Assembly (NCBI GenBank): GCA_023133395.1
Contig: JAGLWO010000281.1
Span: 1-10,953 of the forward strand
Reading direction: 5' to 3'
From: Candidatus Cloacimonadota bacterium
GTDB lineage: Bacteria; Cloacimonadota; Cloacimonadia; Cloacimonadales; TCS61
DNA length: 10,953 nt
The first letter of the stretch is position 1; the number at the start of each line of letters is the position of its first letter. Under the pieces are notes generated by a model. That model searched no databases. It was not told the origin of the DNA and worked only from the letters and a program-made list of their open reading frames with translations. Shown in pieces: positions 7,196-10,953 of this stretch. The translations under genes were made by a program, and so were the position numbers.

Positions 7196-10100
7196 ATGAA
7201 AAAATTTCTAATTTCTTTTTTTTTGATTTTACTAAATATATTATTTTTAAGCGCTCAGACAAATATACCAGGAGGAGATGTTTCTGGAATATGGACTCAA
7301 GAGAATTCACCCTATTTAATCGAAGGTGAAATAGTTATCCCTGATGGGGAAACATTAAATATCAATGCTGGAGTTTTAGTTGAATTTCAAGGTCATTATA
7401 AACTTAGAGTACAAGGCTGTCTAATTGCAATTGGAACAGAAGTAGAAAAAATTCATTTCACCATAAACGACACAACCGGTTTCAGTAATCCCTCTTCTGA
7501 CGAAGGTTCCTGGCACAGTATTCGATTTGAGGAAACTCCCGCAGTAAATGATTCATCTTATATTATTCATTGTATAATTGAATATGGAAAAGCAAGAGGG
7601 AGTTCCAATAACGAGGATAGTCATGGCGGTGCAATTCATATCAGGAATTTTTCTAAGGTTAGGATTTCGCATTCTATTATACGTAATAACAGAGCTTATT
7701 ATGGCGGTGGAATTTATTGCTGGGAAGCCAGTCCAATTATCTCATATAATACCATTTGTGACAATAGAGCAAAATCGGGTGGAGGTTTGAATAGTTTACA
7801 AAGTTCTCCTAAAATTCAAAGTAATATATTTTTAAGAAATCGCACAGAATGGAGTGCTGGTGCTATTCATTGGAATGGATACACCTGTTATCTTGAAATG
7901 ATCTTAATTAATAACCTGATTGCGGAAAATGTAACCGAAGGAGTGGGAGGTGGAATAAGTTGTGGCCGCAGCCTGCAAAATGGGCAAATGATAAATAATA
8001 CAATCTGCAATAATAGTGCTGAAGAGGGTGGAGGTATCCTATTTTATTACATAAACTGCGATCTAATAAACTGTATCCTTTATGGCAATACAGCTACAGA
8101 AAATGGGAATCAGGTTAATTTATATGATGACGGAAGTGATCCTAACTTTTATTATTGCAATGTTCAAGGTGGAACTGAAGATTTTGGTGGATATGGAAGT
8201 ATAGAATATGAAGGAGAATATGAAAATAATATTGATTTAGCTCCTTGCTTCACAATGAACAATGATCATCCTTATTCACGATTAGCCGAATCTTATTGTA
8301 TCAATAACGGCTGCCCGGATATCTCCGGATTGAATTTGCCGGATACTGATTTAGCCGGGAATCCCCGAATCTATGAAGGTGATATTCAACGCATAGATAT
8401 CGGTGCTTATGAATTTCAGGGCGAACCTTCTTTTGTTTCTTTTTTATACTTTTCTCCTGAGCCCGGATATTTTCTTTTACCTCAAGATGTAGAAATAACC
8501 TGTGAAACACCAGATGTTACGATTTATTACACTTTAGATGGCTCCGAACCATATCAGAATTCACTATTATACACAGCTCCCATCCGTATTTCAGAAGTTA
8601 CAACAGTTCTCGCCAGAGCTTATAGAAATGACCTTACCCCCAGCTTTATAGAAGGAGGCACTTACTACATCGGGTATAATTATTTTCATGGTGAGATCAG
8701 CGGGACATGGAGTAGTGAATATTCTCCATATTACATTATCGAAGAGGTAATAATTCCCAATAATGAAACTCTAATAATTGAACCCGGAGTAGAAGTCATT
8801 TTTATGGGACATTATCGGTTCAATGTACAGGGAAGGCTGCTGGCTGAAGGTTCTGAAAATAATATGATCACTTTCACTATAAATGATAACACCGGCTTTA
8901 ATAATATCAATATCAGCGATGGGGGCTGGCATGGGATCCGCTTCGATAATACACCTGTTATTAATGATTCTTCCCGAATCGTTTACTGCAATATCAAATA
9001 TGGAAAAGGAGTAGGTGAAGATTTCTATGACAGTAGGGGAGGTGGGATTATTCTGATAAATTATTCCAAAGTTCTCATATCTTACTGCCTTATCAAATCC
9101 AACAAAGCTTATTGGAGTGGAGCAGGAATATGTTGTTACAACTCCAGTCCGTTAATTTGCTATAATACTATCAGGGAAAATGAATCTATCAGCGGCAGCG
9201 GAATATATACCCGTGAGGATGCATCTCCTCGGATTTATGAAAATGTTATCACGTATAATACTACCAGACCCGTTGGTTCAGGAGCAGGAATTTGTACTTT
9301 AGGCGGTAATGCAATTATTACCGGAAATGTAATCACTCATAACTCAACTTCGGGCGGTGGTTATTCCGGAGGAGCGGGAGGAATATCCTGCGGGCATGGA
9401 GCTAGTCCATATATTGTTAATAACACAATCGAAAATAATACAGGTGGATTTGGTGGTGGTATTGATGTTTCCGGTAACAGTAATTATAACGGAAATCCGA
9501 TCATATTTAACAACATGATCAGAAATAACTATGGTAGTAATGCCGGAGGATTATACTGTACTGAATCCGGTATGGTGCTGGTAAACAATCAGATCACTAA
9601 TAACCATTCCTACTATGGTGGAGGAATAGGTATTTTTAATGATGCCAGTCCATTAATAATAAATAATACGATTTCATATAACACTGCTACTAATGGTGGA
9701 GGTCTTTTCATTTCCTCAAGTTGCTCTCCCATTATTATAAACACAATTTTATGGGACAATTCCGGTAATCAGATTTATCTTCACGACACAGATGACAGTG
9801 AAGCTGATCCCGATTTTTATTATTGTGATATCCAGGGAGGAATTGAAGATTTTGGGCTATATGCAAATACGGTTTATGTAGGAAACTATCTAAATAATAT
9901 CGATGCTGATCCCTGTTTTATGGGCTCCGGTTTGTATCCTTTTAGCCTTAATTTTAACTCTCCCTGTATAAATTTATCTCGTCCGGATACCTCAGGATTA
10001 TATCTACCAGAATATGATATGGCAGCAAATCCCCGCATCTATGAAGGTGAAATCACCAAGCTTGATATGGGAGCCTTCGAATATCAAGGTGAATCCGTTT

Positions 10101-10953
10101 ATACCACAATGCCCAAATTCTCTCTTGAGCCGGGAATCTATGAAACCAGCCAAATAGTTGAACTCATCTGCCTGAATCCTGAAGCAGATATCTATTATAC
10201 TCTAGATGGAAGTGAACCTGATCAGAGTTCTTTATTTTACACCATACCTTTAACTATTTCTACAAATACTTTTATCAAAGCCAAAGCATTTAATACCGGT
10301 CTGCAACCGAGTATGACCTTAACAGGTAATTTTTTCATCGGGACCCTTTCCGGCAATTTATCCGGAACGTTGACTTCAACAAATTCACCGTATAATATAA
10401 TTGCCAATATTCAAATAACTGCTGGTGATACTTTATGTATTGAGCCCGGTGTTGAATTGCTCTTTCATGGTCATTACAAGTTCACTGTTGGTGAAAATGC
10501 CACGCTTCTTGCTCTGGGAACAGTATCAGAGTATATCACCTTTAAAGGAGTAAGCAACTATAAATGGCGTCATCTGCGAATCAACGAAAGTGGAGACGAT
10601 GATATTGTGGACTATTGTATCTTTACTGATGGAAAAGCTGATAACGATGAATATCTTGGAGATAATGGAGGTGCAATTTGCGTTTATAATTGTTCACCCA
10701 CGATCTCCAATTGCATTTTCTATAATAATTCTGCTGAATCAACAGGTGGTGCAATATACTTGAGATTTTCAGATGCAAAACTTATAAGGAATCTAATTTA
10801 CGCTAACGAAGCTGTCTATGGTGGTGGGATCTACTGCTTCCAATCCAGTCCTTTGATCATAAGCAATACAATATGCCATAATGTAGCGGAAGAAGATGGC
10901 GGCGGATTAGGTGTTGGCTATAATTCAAATCCCATTCAAATTAATGTAATTCT
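7196..10953 (+). CDS. Large modular secreted beta-helix protein with chitobiase-C-like Ig domains (3' partial)
   Basis: The frame stays open for 1252 codons to the window edge, so the C-terminus and any sorting tail are missing. Residues 1-20 are a signal peptide (MKKFLISFFLILLNILFLSA|QT). A super-module then repeats: entry cap (GIWTQENSPYLIEGEI, GHYKLRVQG), beta-helix with GGGI and N-rich coils, an anchor-Q-like closure (res. about 292-409 and 849-965; AGNPRIYEGD...DIGAYEFQG), and an Ig-like domain (about 411-493 and 967-1050). The Ig-like domain carries IYYTLDGSEP...LYTAPI...ARAY, typical of the Fn3-associated / chitobiase C-terminal family (PF13290-like). A third cap starts at 10349 (SGTLTSTNSPYNI, IEPGVELLFHGHYKF). 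Coils are more diverged than in gene 2, Cys is sparser, and ATC for Ile appears commoner. No active-site motif is recognised. Likely an exported surface protein, possibly glycan-associated because such Ig domains often accompany carbohydrate-active proteins. Confidence 0.93.
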   Translation, partial: MKKFLISFFLILLNILFLSAQTNIPGGDVSGIWTQENSPYLIEGEIVIPDGETLNINAGVLVEFQGHYKLRVQGCLIAIGTEVEKIHFTINDTTGFSNPSSDEGSWHSIRFEETPAVNDSSYIIHCIIEYGKARGSSNNEDSHGGAIHIRNFSKVRISHSIIRNNRAYYGGGIYCWEASPIISYNTICDNRAKSGGGLNSLQSSPKIQSNIFLRNRTEWSAGAIHWNGYTCYLEMILINNLIAENVTEGVGGGISCGRSLQNGQMINNTICNNSAEEGGGILFYYINCDLINCILYGNTATENGNQVNLYDDGSDPNFYYCNVQGGTEDFGGYGSIEYEGEYENNIDLAPCFTMNNDHPYSRLAESYCINNGCPDISGLNLPDTDLAGNPRIYEGDIQRIDIGAYEFQGEPSFVSFLYFSPEPGYFLLPQDVEITCETPDVTIYYTLDGSEPYQNSLLYTAPIRISEVTTVLARAYRNDLTPSFIEGGTYYIGYNYFHGEISGTWSSEYSPYYIIEEVIIPNNETLIIEPGVEVIFMGHYRFNVQGRLLAEGSENNMITFTINDNTGFNNINISDGGWHGIRFDNTPVINDSSRIVYCNIKYGKGVGEDFYDSRGGGIILINYSKVLISYCLIKSNKAYWSGAGICCYNSSPLICYNTIRENESISGSGIYTREDASPRIYENVITYNTTRPVGSGAGICTLGGNAIITGNVITHNSTSGGGYSGGAGGISCGHGASPYIVNNTIENNTGGFGGGIDVSGNSNYNGNPIIFNNMIRNNYGSNAGGLYCTESGMVLVNNQITNNHSYYGGGIGIFNDASPLIINNTISYNTATNGGGLFISSSCSPIIINTILWDNSGNQIYLHDTDDSEADPDFYYCDIQGGIEDFGLYANTVYVGNYLNNIDADPCFMGSGLYPFSLNFNSPCINLSRPDTSGLYLPEYDMAANPRIYEGEITKLDMGAFEYQGESVYTTMPKFSLEPGIYETSQIVELICLNPEADIYYTLDGSEPDQSSLFYTIPLTISTNTFIKAKAFNTGLQPSMTLTGNFFIGTLSGNLSGTLTSTNSPYNIIANIQITAGDTLCIEPGVELLFHGHYKFTVGENATLLALGTVSEYITFKGVSNYKWRHLRINESGDDDIVDYCIFTDGKADNDEYLGDNGGAICVYNCSPTISNCIFYNNSAESTGGAIYLRFSDAKLIRNLIYANEAVYGGGIYCFQSSPLIISNTICHNVAEEDGGGLGVGYNSNPIQINVI
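7271..8689 (+). repeat. Super-module A of gene 3
   Basis: Order: entry cap (GDVSGIWTQENSPY, then GHYKLRVQG), GSWHSIRF, YGKARG...GGAI, beta-helix coils, anchor-Q-like closure (8069-8422) and chitobiase-C-like Ig domain (8426-8676, IYYTLDGSEPYQNS). The same order recurs in super-module B, showing domain-level duplication within the protein. Confidence 0.8.
8690..10348 (+). repeat. Super-module B of gene 3
   Basis: Cap (GEISGTWSSEYSPY, IEPGVEVIFMGHYRFNVQG), GGWHGIRF, YGKGVG...GGGI, a longer beta-helix than module A, anchor-Q-like closure (9740-10090) and Ig domain (10094-10345, IYYTLDGSEPDQSS). It is old enough that identity to module A is clear in protein but patchy in DNA. Confidence 0.8.
10349..10953 (+). 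repeat. Super-module C of gene 3 (cut by window edge)
   Basis: A third cap (SGNLSGTLTSTNSPY, IEPGVELLFHGHYKF), KWRHLRI, FTDGKAD...GGAI and the first coils (GGGIYCFQSSP, GGGLGVGYNSNP) are visible. The protein must extend beyond the window to complete this module. Confidence 0.75.

Overview
The window is filled by three large genes on the + strand, all encoding exported, repeat-rich right-handed beta-helix proteins. Gene 1 enters from the left edge and ends at 3036. Gene 2 is complete (3090-7181, 1363 residues). Gene 3 starts at 7196 and runs off the right edge. The gaps are 53 and 14 bases, each with a strong Shine-Dalgarno sequence and no visible terminator, so the three are probably one transcription unit. 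No RNA gene, CRISPR array, insertion sequence or integrase is visible, and no gap exceeds 300 bases.

The DNA is AT-rich. Genes 1 and 2 end in a type IX secretion (Por) C-terminal sorting domain of the NYPNPFN...GQKVK...SSGIYFY...KKCLLLK type. Together with the GGGIYC / NVTITGN coils and DUF1565-like YVSPDGxNSNSG segments, this points to the FCB superphylum. From memory of similar proteins, the best guess is Cloacimonadota (Ca. Cloacimonas-like); the phylum is an inference.

Layout: gene 1 (1-3036) has its first part off the window, then beta-helix coils, module 1 (linker plus DUF1565), coils, module 2, a coil array, a choice-of-anchor-Q-like closing segment and the sorting tail. Gene 2 has a signal peptide, an entry cap, coil array 1, a module, coil array 2 (six exact 78-bp periods), a second module almost identical to the first, coil array 3, a closing segment and the tail. 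Gene 3 has a signal peptide and then a super-module of entry cap, beta-helix, anchor-Q-like closure and chitobiase-C-like Ig domain, present twice complete and starting a third time at the edge.

The likely shared role is as large cell-surface or secreted fibres, adhesins or glycan-interacting proteins. No catalytic motif is evident. The striking signals are evolutionary: in-frame tandem expansion, a 321-bp intragenic duplication, a sharply bounded 96-bp block identical between genes 1 and 2, a 9-bp periodic DNA repeat at the same spot of both sorting domains, and a recurrent 62-67 residue linker that I cannot match to a named family.
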